A stretch of 64,000 bases of DNA from Kitasatospora gansuensis (GTDB lineage: Bacteria > Actinomycetota > Actinomycetes > Streptomycetales > Streptomycetaceae). The notes below the pieces were generated by a model. The model ran no database searches, was not told the DNA's origin, and was given only the letters and a program-made list of their open reading frames with translations. The DNA lies in NCBI RefSeq assembly GCF_014203705.1, contig NZ_JACHJR010000001.1, positions 4,588,001-4,652,000 on the forward strand, in the 5' to 3' direction. Shown one piece after another: positions 50,361 to 58,853 of the stretch (position 1 is the first letter of the stretch; each line of letters opens with the position of its first letter). The translations under genes and the position numbers were made by a program.

Positions 50361-51962
50361 TTACATCGGCGGGTTGCCGTGCTTACGGCTCGGCAGGTCG
50401 GCGTGCTTGGTGCGGAGCATGGCGAGCGAGGAGGCCAGCACGGCGCGGGTCTCGGCCGGGTCGATGACGTCGTCCACCAGGCCGCGTTCGGCGGCGTAGT
50501 AGGGGTGCATCAGCTCGGTCTTGTACTCCTTGATCTTCTGCGCGCGCATCGCCTCGGGGTCCTCGGCGCCGTTGATGTCCCGGCGGAAGATCACGTTGGC
50601 GGCACCCTCGGCGCCCATCACGGCGATCTCGTTGGTGGGCCAGGCGAAGGACAGGTCGGCGCCGATCGAGCGCGAGTCCATCACGATGTACGCGCCGCCG
50701 TACGCCTTGCGCAGGATCAGCTGGATGCGCGGCACGGTGGCGTTGCAGTAGGCGTACAGCAGTTTGGCGCCGTGCCGGATGATGCCGTCGTGCTCCTGGT
50801 CGACGCCGGGCAGGAAGCCGGGGACGTCGAGCATGGTGACGAGCGGGATGTTGAAGGCGTCGCACATCTGGACGAAGCGCGCGGCCTTCTCGGAGGCGTT
50901 GATGTCGAGCACGCCGGCCAGCGACTGCGGCTGGTTGGCGATGATGCCGGTGACGTGGCCGTCGATCCGGGCCAGCACGCACAGCACGTTGGTGGCCCAG
51001 CGCTCGTGGATCTCCAGGAACTCGCCGTGGTCGACGATCTCCTCGATCACCTTGCGCATGTCGTACGGGCGGTTGCCGTCGGCCGGGACCAGGTCGAGCA
51101 GGGAGTCGTTGCGGCGGTCCACCGGGTCGTCGGTCGGCGCGGCCGGCGGCATCTCGCGGTTGTTCTGCGGGAGCAGCGAGAGGAGGTAGCGGACCTCCTC
51201 GATGCAGCTCTGCTCGTCGTCGTAGGCGAAGTGCGAGACGCCGGAGACGCCGGAGTGCACGTCGGCGCCGCCGAGGCCGTTCTGGCTGATCTTCTCGCCG
51301 GTGACGGCCTGGACCACGTCGGGACCGGTGATGAACATCTGCGAGGTCTCGCGGACCATGAAGATGAAGTCGGTCAGCGCGGGGGAGTACGCGGCGCCAC
51401 CGGCGCACGGGCCGAGCATCACCGAGATCTGCGGGATGACGCCGGAGGCGCGGGTGTTGCGCTGGAAGATGCCGCCGTAGCCCGCGAGGGCGGTGACGCC
51501 CTCCTGGATGCGGGCGCCGGCGCCGTCGTTGAGGGAGACCAGCGGGGCACCGGCCGCGATGGCCATGTCCATGATCTTGTGGATCTTCTGCGCGTGGGCC
51601 TCGCCCAGCGCGCCGCCGAAGATCCGGAAGTCGTGGGCGTAGGTGAAGACGGTGCGGCCGTGCACGGTGCCCCAGCCGACGATCACGCCGTCGGTGTGCG
51701 GCTTCTTGGCCTCCAGGCCGAAGCCGGTGGCGCGGTGCCGGCGCAGCGGCTCGACCTCGCGGAAGGAGCCTTCGTCCAGCAGCAGGTCGATCCGCTCACG
51801 GGCCGTCAGCTTGCCCTTGGCGTGCTGGGCCTCGGTGGCCTTGTCGCTGGGGCCGCGCAGCACCTGGGCGCGGAGTTCGTGCAGTTCGGCCACTCGCCCC
51901 CGGGCGTCGGCCGGGGACCCCGGGATCTCGCCACCGGCGGGCGCCTCGTGCAGAACCGTCAT
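50361..51962 (-). CDS. accB: Acyl-CoA carboxylase beta subunit (carboxyltransferase)
   Basis: 533 residues; ATG 51962 has TTGGAGTGG upstream. Both crotonase-like halves are present: APLVSLNDGAGARIQEGVTA, the oxyanion GPCAGGAAYSPALTDFIFM, and the biotin-side MLDVPGFLPGVDQEHDGI with AWPTNEIAVMGAEGAANVIF. The specificity position in GGAYIVMDSR is Ile, as in AccB rather than the Asp of PccB, suggesting acceptance of acetyl-, propionyl- and butyryl-CoA. It makes malonyl- or methylmalonyl-CoA for lipid and polyketide synthesis. Confidence 0.93.
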   Translation of the reverse strand: MTVLHEAPAGGEIPGSPADARGRVAELHELRAQVLRGPSDKATEAQHAKGKLTARERIDLLLDEGSFREVEPLRRHRATGFGLEAKKPHTDGVIVGWGTVHGRTVFTYAHDFRIFGGALGEAHAQKIHKIMDMAIAAGAPLVSLNDGAGARIQEGVTALAGYGGIFQRNTRASGVIPQISVMLGPCAGGAAYSPALTDFIFMVRETSQMFITGPDVVQAVTGEKISQNGLGGADVHSGVSGVSHFAYDDEQSCIEEVRYLLSLLPQNNREMPPAAPTDDPVDRRNDSLLDLVPADGNRPYDMRKVIEEIVDHGEFLEIHERWATNVLCVLARIDGHVTGIIANQPQSLAGVLDINASEKAARFVQMCDAFNIPLVTMLDVPGFLPGVDQEHDGIIRHGAKLLYAYCNATVPRIQLILRKAYGGAYIVMDSRSIGADLSFAWPTNEIAVMGAEGAANVIFRRDINGAEDPEAMRAQKIKEYKTELMHPYYAAERGLVDDVIDPAETRAVLASSLAMLRTKHADLPSRKHGNPPM

Positions 51963-52128
51963 CTCGAACCACTCCAAGTCTGAGGGAACTGTCCGGCGGC
52001 GGGCCGCTGTGGCGGGCCGGTCGCTGCGAACACTTCTTCACCTACGACAGTACGAGGGATCATGGCCTCGGCTCGGCGTCGATTCCGTACAAGGTCGGGC
52101 GCCAGAAGCTGTCAGGGCTGCACAGAAA

Positions 52129-52158
52129 GCGGCCCGGCCGAAAGGTCGGCCGGGCCGC
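52129..52158 (-). terminator. Hairpin terminator after PLDc_N gene
   Basis: A perfect 12-bp stem GCGGCCCGGCCG / CGGCCGGGCCGC with a six-base AAAGGT loop, in the region between the accB start and the PLDc_N stop. It probably terminates the latter. Confidence 0.7.
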
Positions 52159-52289
52159 GATACTGGGTCCCAGGGGTGCCTGCCGCAGGGGGAAACGCGC
52201 AGGTCAGGTGGAGTATTCGGGAGCTTCGGAGGGGCGGTCGCACCGGCTACCGAGGGGTATCCCGGCTCGTAGGGATGCGCCAAAGCAGG

Positions 52290-52670
52290 TCAGCGCTTGT
52301 CGGGGTTCCCCTCGTCGCCCTTGTCGCGCAGTTCCTCCTCGCGGCGGCGCAGGTCGGCCTCCCACTGCTTGAGCAGCTCGGCGTCCCGGTCGCGCTGGTC
52401 CTTCTTCAGCGAGGCGAGGAACTCGGGGTTGTCGTCCGGTGCCACCTGGCGGCCGGCCGAGCGGCTCGCGCTCCGGGCCGAGGCCAGGCCGTCGCGCCGC
52501 TTGCCGATGGCCAGCCAGGCGATCGAGCCGACCAGCGGGAAGAGCAGCACGACGATCACCCAGATCACCTTGGGCATGTGCTTCACCTCCTGCTCCGGAG
52601 TGGTCAGGCAGTCGATGAACGCCCAGATCCAGAGGGCGAGCAGGAGCAGTGGCGGCAGAATCCTCAACAC
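52290..52670 (-). CDS. PLDc_N domain small membrane protein
   Basis: 126 residues; GTG 52670 is chosen because GGGGGAG lies upstream and it gives the first membrane helix. Two spans are visible (RILPPLLLLALWIWAFIDCL and VIWVIVVLLFPLVGSIAWLA), separated by a turn with TTPEQEVKHMPK. A charged cytoplasmic tail (LKKDQRDRDAELLKQWEADL) likely forms a coiled coil. The hairpin helices match the phospholipase D N-terminal family. The function is unknown. It is divergent from the UbiD-type gene. Confidence 0.78.
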   Translation of the reverse strand: MLRILPPLLLLALWIWAFIDCLTTPEQEVKHMPKVIWVIVVLLFPLVGSIAWLAIGKRRDGLASARSASRSAGRQVAPDDNPEFLASLKKDQRDRDAELLKQWEADLRRREEELRDKGDEGNPDKR

Positions 52671-52749
52671 GGTGCGATCTCCCCCGGAGTTACGACAGGT
52701 GGGGCCCTCTTGGCGTGGCCAGAGTAGTCCGTATCGGATACTGGCCTGC

Positions 52750-54207
52750 ATGGCATACGACGATCTCCGTTCGTTTCTCCGGGCCCTGGAGCGTGAGGGC
52801 GACCTCAAGCGGATCAAGACCGAAGTCGATCCGCACCTGGAGATCGGCGAGATCGTCGACCGGGTGCAGAAGGCCAAGGGCCCCGCGCTGCTGTTCGAGA
52901 ACGTCAAGGGCTGCTCGATGCCGCTGGCGATGAACGTCTTCGGCACCGAGCGCAGGCTCGCCAAGTCGCTCGGCCTGAAGGGCCCGGAGGAGATCTCGGA
53001 GAAGATCGCCGGGCTGCTCAAGCCGGAACTGCCGCAGGGTTTCACCGGTTTCCGGGACGCGTTCGGCAAGCTGGCCTCGATGGCGCACGTGCCGCCGAAG
53101 AACGTGAAGTCCTCGGACGCGCCGGTCCAGGAGGTGGTGCTGACGGGCGATCAGGTCGACCTCGACCAGCTCCCGGCGCTGTTCACCTGGCCGCTGGACG
53201 GCGGCTCGTTCTTCAACCTGGGCCTGACCCACACCAAGGACCCGGACTCCGGCATCCGCAACCTCGGTCTGTACCGCCTGCAGCGGCACGACAAGCGGAC
53301 CATCGGGATGCACTGGCAGATCCACAAGGACAGCCGCAACCACTACGCGGTGGCCGCCAAGCGCGGCGAGCGGCTGCCGGTCGCGATCGCCTTCGGCTGT
53401 CCGCCCGCCGTGACGTACGCGGCCACCGCGCCGCTGCCCGGTGACATCGACGAGTACCTGTTCGCGGGCTTCGTGGCCGGCGAGCGGGTGCGGATGGTGG
53501 ACTGCAAGACCGTCCCGCTCCAGGTGCCGGCCGACGCCGAGGTGGTGCTGGAGGGGTGGCTGGAGCCCGGGGAGATGCTGCCCGAGGGTCCGTTCGGCGA
53601 CCACACCGGGTTCTACACGCCGCAGGAGCCGTTCCCGGCGCTGACCATCGACTGCGTGACGATGCGGAAGCGGCCGATCCTGCAGTCGATCGTGGTCGGC
53701 CGGCCGCCGACCGAGGACGGGCCGCTGGGGAAGTTCACCGAGCGGTTCTTCCTCCCGCTGCTCAAGATCATCATCCCGGACATCGTGGACTACGACCTCC
53801 CCGAGGCGGGCGGCTTCCACAACTGCGTGATCGTCTCGATCGACAAGAAGTACCCCAAGCACGCCCAGAAGACCATGCACGCGATCTGGGGCGCCCACAT
53901 GATGTCGCTGACCAAGCTGATCATCGTGGTGGACGCCGACTGCGACGTGCACGACTACCAGGAGGTCGCCTGGCGGGCCCTGGGCAACACCGACTACAGC
54001 CGCGACCTGACCGTGGTCGAGGGCCCGGTGGACCACCTGGACCACGCCTCCTACCAGCAGTTCTGGGGTGGCAAGGCGGGCATCGACGCCACCCGCAAGC
54101 TGCCCGAGGAGGGCTACACCCGGGACGGCGGCTGGCCCGAGATGGTCAGCTCCGACCCGGAGACCGCCGCCCTGGTCACCGCACGCTGGAAGGAGTACGG
54201 GCTGTGA
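52750..54207 (+). CDS. mqnL: UbiD-family decarboxylase (menaquinone, futalosine pathway)
   Basis: 485 residues, ATG 52750. UbiD features: LRSFLRALEREGDLKRIKTE at the start, GMHWQIHKDSRNHYAVAAKR (prFMN/metal region) and EGPFGDHTGFYTPQEPFPAL. It decarboxylates an aromatic acid using prenylated FMN. In S. coelicolor the equivalent trio (UbiD-, UbiA-, UbiX-like) serves the late futalosine route to menaquinone. It overlaps the UbiA-like gene by 4 bases; the UbiX partner lies 8.7 kb away at the right edge. Confidence 0.88.
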   Translation: MAYDDLRSFLRALEREGDLKRIKTEVDPHLEIGEIVDRVQKAKGPALLFENVKGCSMPLAMNVFGTERRLAKSLGLKGPEEISEKIAGLLKPELPQGFTGFRDAFGKLASMAHVPPKNVKSSDAPVQEVVLTGDQVDLDQLPALFTWPLDGGSFFNLGLTHTKDPDSGIRNLGLYRLQRHDKRTIGMHWQIHKDSRNHYAVAAKRGERLPVAIAFGCPPAVTYAATAPLPGDIDEYLFAGFVAGERVRMVDCKTVPLQVPADAEVVLEGWLEPGEMLPEGPFGDHTGFYTPQEPFPALTIDCVTMRKRPILQSIVVGRPPTEDGPLGKFTERFFLPLLKIIIPDIVDYDLPEAGGFHNCVIVSIDKKYPKHAQKTMHAIWGAHMMSLTKLIIVVDADCDVHDYQEVAWRALGNTDYSRDLTVVEGPVDHLDHASYQQFWGGKAGIDATRKLPEEGYTRDGGWPEMVSSDPETAALVTARWKEYGL

Positions 54208-55100
54208 GCGCGATCGCCGCCGTCCCGCCGAACAAGGTCCGGGCCTTCCTCAACCTGGTCCTGATCGAGCACTCGATCTTCGCCCTGCCGTTCGCCTACA
54301 TCGCCGCCTTCACCGCGATGTACCTGACGGACGGTCGGATGCACTGGGGCACGCTGGCCCTGGTCACCGTCTGCATGGTCGGCCTGCGCACCTTCGCGAT
54401 GGCCGCCAACCGGATCATCGACCGCGAGATCGACGCCCGGAACCCGCGCACCGCCAACCGCGAACTGGTCACCGGCGCCGTCTCGATGCGCACCGCGTAC
54501 GTCGGCTCGGGCGTCGCGCTGCTGGTCTTCCTCGGCTCCGCGGCACTGCTCAACCCGCTCTGCCTGGTCCTCGCCCCGGTCGCCGTCGTCCCGATGGTGG
54601 TCTACCCGTACGGCAAGCGGTTCACCGACTTCCCGCACGCGATCCTCGGCCTGGCCCAGGCGATGGGCCCGATCGGCGCCTGGCTCGCCGTCACCGGCAG
54701 CTGGTCCTGGGACGCGGTCGTGCTCGGCCTCGCCGTCGGCATCTGGATCGGCGGCTTCGACCTGATCTTCGCCACCCAGGACGTCACCGCCGACCGCGCC
54801 GAGGGCGTCCGCTCCTTCCCCGCCCGCTTCGGCGTCCCCGCCGCCCTGTACGGCGCCCGCGCCTGCCACGCGGTGACGCTGGCCCTGCTCGTCTGGTACG
54901 CCCTCCTCTCCGACGCGGGCCCGGCCTTCTGGGTCGGCCTGGCCGTGGTCGCGGCGGCCTTCGTCTACGAGCACACCATCGTCAAGCCGCACGACCTCTC
55001 GAAGCTGAACCGCGCCTTCTTCACCACCAACGGCTTCGTCGGCATGTCCCTCTTCGCCTTCGCCCTGCTGGACCTGATCCTGCGGGGGCTCAGCCTCTGA
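54204..55100 (+). CDS. mqnP: UbiA-family prenyltransferase (menaquinone, MqnP-like)
   Basis: 298 residues from GTG 54204. About eight membrane spans. The two Asp-rich motifs are NRIIDREIDARNPRTANREL and FATQDVTADRAEGVRSFPAR. They bind the Mg-diphosphate of a polyprenyl donor. It transfers a prenyl chain onto the quinone precursor ring in the membrane. It is co-translated with the UbiD-type gene. The convergent VapC gene ends 3 bases after it. Confidence 0.9.
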   Translation: MSAIAAVPPNKVRAFLNLVLIEHSIFALPFAYIAAFTAMYLTDGRMHWGTLALVTVCMVGLRTFAMAANRIIDREIDARNPRTANRELVTGAVSMRTAYVGSGVALLVFLGSAALLNPLCLVLAPVAVVPMVVYPYGKRFTDFPHAILGLAQAMGPIGAWLAVTGSWSWDAVVLGLAVGIWIGGFDLIFATQDVTADRAEGVRSFPARFGVPAALYGARACHAVTLALLVWYALLSDAGPAFWVGLAVVAAAFVYEHTIVKPHDLSKLNRAFFTTNGFVGMSLFAFALLDLILRGLSL

Positions 55101-55103
55101 GCC

Positions 55104-55550
55104 TCAGAGGTCGAGCGGGAGCAGCCGGAACGCGGGGTGCGCGGTGAGGGGCCGGACCAACCGGAAATGCTTGACGTCGAGGGTGAGCAGGCAGGACGTA
55201 CGGAACTCCCGCGCCAGGACGACGTTCATGGCGTCGGTGAGCCCGATGTCGGGATAGGTCTGCATGACCGCCCGTGCGGCCGGGAGGTGCGCGCCGACCT
55301 CGGGCACCTCGAAGCGCGAGCGGAGCACGCCCTGTGAGATGTAGCCGAGGGCGCTGAGCGCCGCCGGGCTGCCGGCTCGCGCGGTCAGCAGGTAGTCCAG
55401 CTCGGCCAGCACGAAGGGCGGAACGACCAGGTGGCCGAGCTGACGGAGCGCCAGGCGGCACTGGCCGTGGTGCGGGTCGCGCGGGTTGAAGAACGCCAGC
55501 AGGCCGGAGGTGTCGGCGACGGCGACCGCGAGGTCGGGGCGGTCAGTCAA
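55104..55550 (-). CDS. vapC: PIN-domain toxin (VapC-like)
   Basis: 148 residues; the only in-frame start that fits is TTG 55550, inside the antitoxin's end (8-base overlap). PIN motifs: VAVADTSGLLAFFN (first Asp), PPFVLAELDYLLTARAG (Glu), IGLTDAMNVVLAREF (Asp) and LLTLDVKHFRLVRPL (last Asp). These form the acidic metal site of an RNase. VapC toxins usually cut tRNA or rRNA. It is longer than typical VapC (~130). It is the second gene of a type II pair. Confidence 0.88.
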   Translation of the reverse strand: MTDRPDLAVAVADTSGLLAFFNPRDPHHGQCRLALRQLGHLVVPPFVLAELDYLLTARAGSPAALSALGYISQGVLRSRFEVPEVGAHLPAARAVMQTYPDIGLTDAMNVVLAREFRTSCLLTLDVKHFRLVRPLTAHPAFRLLPLDL

Positions 55551-55821
55551 GGCCGAACCCCTGCCGCATCAGGTCATCCTGCTCGTCCACGTCCATCGGT
55601 TCGAACTCGATGGTCGGCGGTTCCTGGAAGTACGGGTCCTCGCCCATCGGGTCGGTGCGGAACCCGTAGGAGGGCGGGTCGTCCAGGCCGTACGGCCGCA
55701 GTATGGCGACTGGGCGGCCATTCTTGGTGACCGTGACCGTCTCGCCGGCCTCCACCCGGGCGAGGATCTGGGCGGTCTGCTGGTTGAGCTCACGCGCCGG
55801 CACTTCGCTGGAGGTAGCCAT
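55543..55821 (-). CDS. Phd/YefM-family antitoxin
   Basis: 92 residues, ATG 55821. The DNA-binding N-terminus reads VPARELNQQTAQILARVEAG followed by ETVTVTKNGRPVAILRP, the classic Phd/YefM fold. The C-terminal half is acidic and unstructured-looking (DPMGEDPYFQEPPTIEFEPM), as expected for toxin wrapping. It overlaps VapC by 8 bases. A perfect palindrome just upstream (55831-55846) is the likely autoregulatory operator. Confidence 0.9.
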   Translation of the reverse strand: MATSSEVPARELNQQTAQILARVEAGETVTVTKNGRPVAILRPYGLDDPPSYGFRTDPMGEDPYFQEPPTIEFEPMDVDEQDDLMRQGFGLD

Positions 55822-55830
55822 GGGACCAGC

Positions 55831-55846
55831 GTACTACTCGTAGTAC
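55831..55846. promoter_or_regulatory. Toxin-antitoxin operator palindrome
   Basis: GTACTACTCGTAGTAC: perfect 7-bp arms (GTACTAC/GTAGTAC) around TC, ending 10 bases before the antitoxin start codon. It is a likely binding site for the antitoxin/toxin complex. Confidence 0.7.
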
Positions 55847-55957
55847 ATCGTCCCCTTGGGCGTCCGGGCTGAACGTCACCGTGTCCTCGGCCGGTCCGGC
55901 CCGGTCGGCGGGATGCTGGAGGGGCACAGGTCCCCGTCTGCTCCAGGAGTGGTCCCG

Positions 55958-56335
55958 ATGATCGGCAAGCTGCAGTGCGTGGTGCTCGACTGTCACTACC
56001 CCGCCGGGTTGGCGCACTTCTACGCCGCCCTGCTCGGCGGCGAGGTGGACCGCCCCGACCCGCGCTGGTCGCTGGACGAGTACTGGTCGACGGTGCACGC
56101 GCCCGGTGGGATGGTGCTCGGCTTCCAGCGGGTGGAGGACTACCGCCCGCCGATGTGGCCGGACCCGGCCCACCCGCAGCAGCTCCACCTGGACCTCGAG
56201 GTCGCGGACCTGGACGCGGCCGAGGCCCGGGTGCTGGAGCTGGGCGCGGTCCGCAAGGACGCCGAGACCGGCTGGCGGGTGTACGTGGACCCGGCGGGTC
56301 ACCCGTTCTGCCTGGTGCAGGAGCAGGCGGGCTGA
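55958..56335 (+). CDS. VOC family (glyoxalase-fold) protein 2
   Basis: 125 residues, ATG 55958 with CAGGAG upstream. KLQCVVLDCHYPAGLAHFYA, QLHLDLEVADLDAAEARVLE and VYVDPAGHPFCLVQEQ form the two half-folds of the vicinal-oxygen-chelate superfamily. His and Glu residues at the usual metal positions are present (HLDLEV, HPFCL). It is distinct from the copy at 36220. Its substrate is unknown. It lies 17 bases upstream of the second hemC-like gene. Confidence 0.82.
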   Translation: MIGKLQCVVLDCHYPAGLAHFYAALLGGEVDRPDPRWSLDEYWSTVHAPGGMVLGFQRVEDYRPPMWPDPAHPQQLHLDLEVADLDAAEARVLELGAVRKDAETGWRVYVDPAGHPFCLVQEQAG

Positions 56336-56352
56336 CGGCCTATCATGTCGCC

Positions 56353-57288
56353 ATGGCTGCCGCTGAGTTGATCAGGATCGTGTCCCGCTCCTCGCCGATG
56401 GCGCTCGCCCAGGTGGAGCGGGTCCGGGCCGAGCTCGCCGTGCTGCACCCGGGGGTCGTGACCGAGGTGGTGCCGGTGGTCACCTCCGGCGACCGGTGGA
56501 TGGGCGACCTGGCCAAGCTGGGCGGGAAGGGCGCGTTCACCAAGGAGGTCGACCAGGCGCTGCTGGCCGGCGAGGCCGACCTCGCGGTGCACTGCCTCAA
56601 GGACGTGCCCGCCGACCGGCCGCTGCCGGCCGGCACGGTCTTCGCCGGCTACCTGCGGCGCGACGACATCCGCGACGCGGTGATCCACCCCGAGGGCCTG
56701 ACGCTGGACCAGCTCCCGCCCGGCAGCCGGATCGGCACCTCCTCGGTACGCCGGATCGCCCAGCTCGCCGCCTCGCACCCGCACCTGGTGTGCGTACCGA
56801 TCCGGGGCAACGCCAACAGCCGGCTGGCGAAGCTGGCGGCCGGCGAGGCCGACGCCCTGCTGCTGGCGGCCTCCGGCCTCGAGCGGATCGGCGAGAGCGA
56901 CCGGATCAGCGAGATCCTCCCGCTGGACTCCATGTGCCCGCCGATCGGCGCGGGCGTGCTCGCCCTGCAGTGCCGGGAGGACGACCACGCCGCCATCGAG
57001 ACCGTGGCCGGCCTCGGGCATCACGACACCTGGCGGGAGGCGACGGCCGAGCGGATGTTCCTGCACGTCCTGCAGGGCCACTGCAACAGCCCGATCGCCG
57101 GCTACGCGACCGCCGAACCGGACGGCCGGCTCGCCCTGCGCGGCCGGGTCTTCTCCCCGGACGGCAAGCGGATCCTGGACGCCCACGAGTGGGCGGGCGC
57201 GCTCAGCCCCGAGGACCTCGGGACCTCGGTCGCCCTCGCCCTCAAGCGGCAGGGCGCGCACGAGCTGATCGCCGCCATCCCGCACTGA
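56353..57288 (+). CDS. Second, divergent hydroxymethylbilane synthase
   Basis: 311 residues, ATG 56353. The core features of HemC remain: RIVSRSSPMALAQVERVRAE, DLAVHCLKDVPADRPLP with the catalytic Asp, RIGTSSVRRIAQL, VPIRGNANSRLAKLA and the cofactor Cys in VLQGHCNSPIAGY. It differs from the operon copy in key loops (GHC for AGC, LDSMCPPIGAGVLALQC for LPAPGQGALAVEC). It lies outside any haem operon, beside a VOC gene. It may be a true isoenzyme or serve a special tetrapyrrole; activity is likely but not certain. Confidence 0.85.
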   Translation: MAAAELIRIVSRSSPMALAQVERVRAELAVLHPGVVTEVVPVVTSGDRWMGDLAKLGGKGAFTKEVDQALLAGEADLAVHCLKDVPADRPLPAGTVFAGYLRRDDIRDAVIHPEGLTLDQLPPGSRIGTSSVRRIAQLAASHPHLVCVPIRGNANSRLAKLAAGEADALLLAASGLERIGESDRISEILPLDSMCPPIGAGVLALQCREDDHAAIETVAGLGHHDTWREATAERMFLHVLQGHCNSPIAGYATAEPDGRLALRGRVFSPDGKRILDAHEWAGALSPEDLGTSVALALKRQGAHELIAAIPH

Positions 57289-57295
57289 TCCGCCG

Positions 57296-58111
57296 TCAGA
57301 CGGTCGTGGCCTCCGCGCGGGGCCGGATCGGGGCGCTGAGCACCCGCCGGGCCAGGCGCTCGGCCACGGCCGTGACGAAGGTGCGCGGGCGGCGCGGCGA
57401 GAGGTGTGCGGTCACGGCGTTGGTGAGGCCCGGCGTGACGTACGCGCGGTCGCGGTCGAGCGCGCGCAGAGCGGCCCGGACGACCGGCTCCGGGGTGGTG
57501 AAGGAGCCCGTCACGGCGGCCTCCCGGGTGCCGATCACGTCGAAGAAGCCGGTCTCCACCGGGCCCGGGCAGAGGGTGAGCACCCGGATGCCCCGGCGGC
57601 GGTACTCCTGGCGGAGCGCGAGGCCGAAGTTGAGCACGAAGGTCTTGGACGCGCTGTAGACGGCGAAGTAGGGCGAGGGCTGGAAGGCCGCCACCGAGGC
57701 GACGTTGACCACCGCGCCGGAGCCGCGGGCCAGCATGCCAGGCAGCAGCTCGTGGGTGAGGTCGACCAGGGCGACCACGTTGACCATCAGCTGGTCGTGG
57801 TCGCGCTGCCCGTCGGTCTCCTCGAACCGGCCGCAGGTGCCGAACCCGGCGTTGTTCACCAACAGGTCCACGGTCAGGCCGCGTTCGGCCAGCTCGGCGG
57901 CGATCCGCCGGGCGGCGTCGGGCTGCGCGAGGTCCTGGACCACCACCTCGGCCCGGACGCCGTGGGCGGTGCGCAGCCGCTCGGCGAGCGCCGTCAGCCG
58001 GTCGGCGGAGCGGGCGGTGAGGATCACGTCGTGCCCGCGGGCGGCGAGCTGGGCGGCGAACTCGGCACCGAGGCCGGAGGAGGCGCCGGTGACCAGGGCG
58101 GTGGGGCTCAT
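57296..58111 (-). CDS. Short-chain dehydrogenase/reductase
   Basis: 271 residues, ATG 58111. SALVTGASSGLGAEFAAQLA-type start (here MSPTALVTGASSGLGAEFAA) gives the TGxxxGxG cofactor loop, LLVNNAGFGTCG the NNAG motif, and VVNVASVAAFQPSPYFAVYS plus ASKTF the Ser-Tyr-x3-Lys catalytic set. It is a classical NAD(P)-dependent SDR; the substrate is unknown. It is divergent from a TetR gene across 126 bases that contain a 10-bp inverted repeat, suggesting local repression. Confidence 0.88.
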   Translation of the reverse strand: MSPTALVTGASSGLGAEFAAQLAARGHDVILTARSADRLTALAERLRTAHGVRAEVVVQDLAQPDAARRIAAELAERGLTVDLLVNNAGFGTCGRFEETDGQRDHDQLMVNVVALVDLTHELLPGMLARGSGAVVNVASVAAFQPSPYFAVYSASKTFVLNFGLALRQEYRRRGIRVLTLCPGPVETGFFDVIGTREAAVTGSFTTPEPVVRAALRALDRDRAYVTPGLTNAVTAHLSPRRPRTFVTAVAERLARRVLSAPIRPRAEATTV

Positions 58112-58132
58112 GGGGTGCTCCTGCGATCGTCC

Positions 58133-58194
58133 GATATCTGCAACATGAGAGTAGCTGTTATCCGTAGAACTGCAACAGCAATGATGCAGATATC
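58133..58194. promoter_or_regulatory. Inverted repeat pair in SDR/TetR divergent region
   Basis: GATATCTGCA (58133-58142) and TGCAGATATC (58185-58194) are perfect inverted repeats. GCTGTT...AACAGC is nested between them. This is a candidate operator for the TetR regulator acting on both divergent genes. Confidence 0.6.
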
Positions 58195-58237
58195 CGTGTG
58201 TATCGTTCCCGGGGAGGGTGCACAGGAGGAGGAGCGC

Positions 58238-58828
58238 ATGAGCAGCAGTACGACGGGTCGCCCGCTGCGGGCCGACGCGGAGCGCAGCGTGCGCGCGATC
58301 CTGGAGGCCGCCGAGCGGGTGCTGACCGAGAATCCGGCCGCCTCGATGGAGCAGATCGCGGAGGCCTCCGGCCTGGCCAGGACCACGGTGCACCGGCGCT
58401 TCGCCAGTCGCCAGGCGCTGATCGAGGCGCTGGCCGCCTCGGCCGCCCGGCAGCTCTTCCAGGCCATCGAGGACGCCTACCCCGAGGACGCCCCGCCGCT
58501 GGTCGCCCTGCACCGCGCCACCGCCAACGTCCTTCGGGTGAAGGGCGCCTGGGGCTTCGCGCTCGGCCCGGCCGCCGCCCAGAGCGCGCAGGCCGCCGAG
58601 CTGCACGAGCAGATCGACCGCCGCTGCCTCGAACTCCTCGGCCGGGCCCGCGCCGAGGGCGTGTTCGCCCCCGACGCGGACCTGGGATGGATCTGCCGGG
58701 TCCTCTACGCCCTGATCGGCGAGAGCCTGCACGGCACCGGCCCGGCGGGCCGGGACGTGGCCGGCCAGGACCCGGAGGCGCTCGCCACCCGGATCGTCGA
58801 CACCCTGCTGCACGGCCTCGGCGCCTGA
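58238..58828 (+). CDS. TetR-family transcriptional regulator
   Basis: 196 residues, ATG 58238 with CAGGAGGAGG upstream. The N-terminal HTH is SMEQIAEASGLARTTVHRRF within an ERSVRAILEAAERVLTENPA domain, followed by SRQALIEALAA. A helical ligand-binding domain (LHRATANVLRVKGAWGFALG onwards) completes it. It probably represses the divergent SDR and itself, being released by a small molecule. The inverted repeat at 58133-58194 is the likely operator. The end converges with a lipoprotein gene. Confidence 0.88.
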   Translation: MSSSTTGRPLRADAERSVRAILEAAERVLTENPAASMEQIAEASGLARTTVHRRFASRQALIEALAASAARQLFQAIEDAYPEDAPPLVALHRATANVLRVKGAWGFALGPAAAQSAQAAELHEQIDRRCLELLGRARAEGVFAPDADLGWICRVLYALIGESLHGTGPAGRDVAGQDPEALATRIVDTLLHGLGA

Positions 58829-58853
58829 CGGTCCGGCAGCCGGGGGCCGGGTT

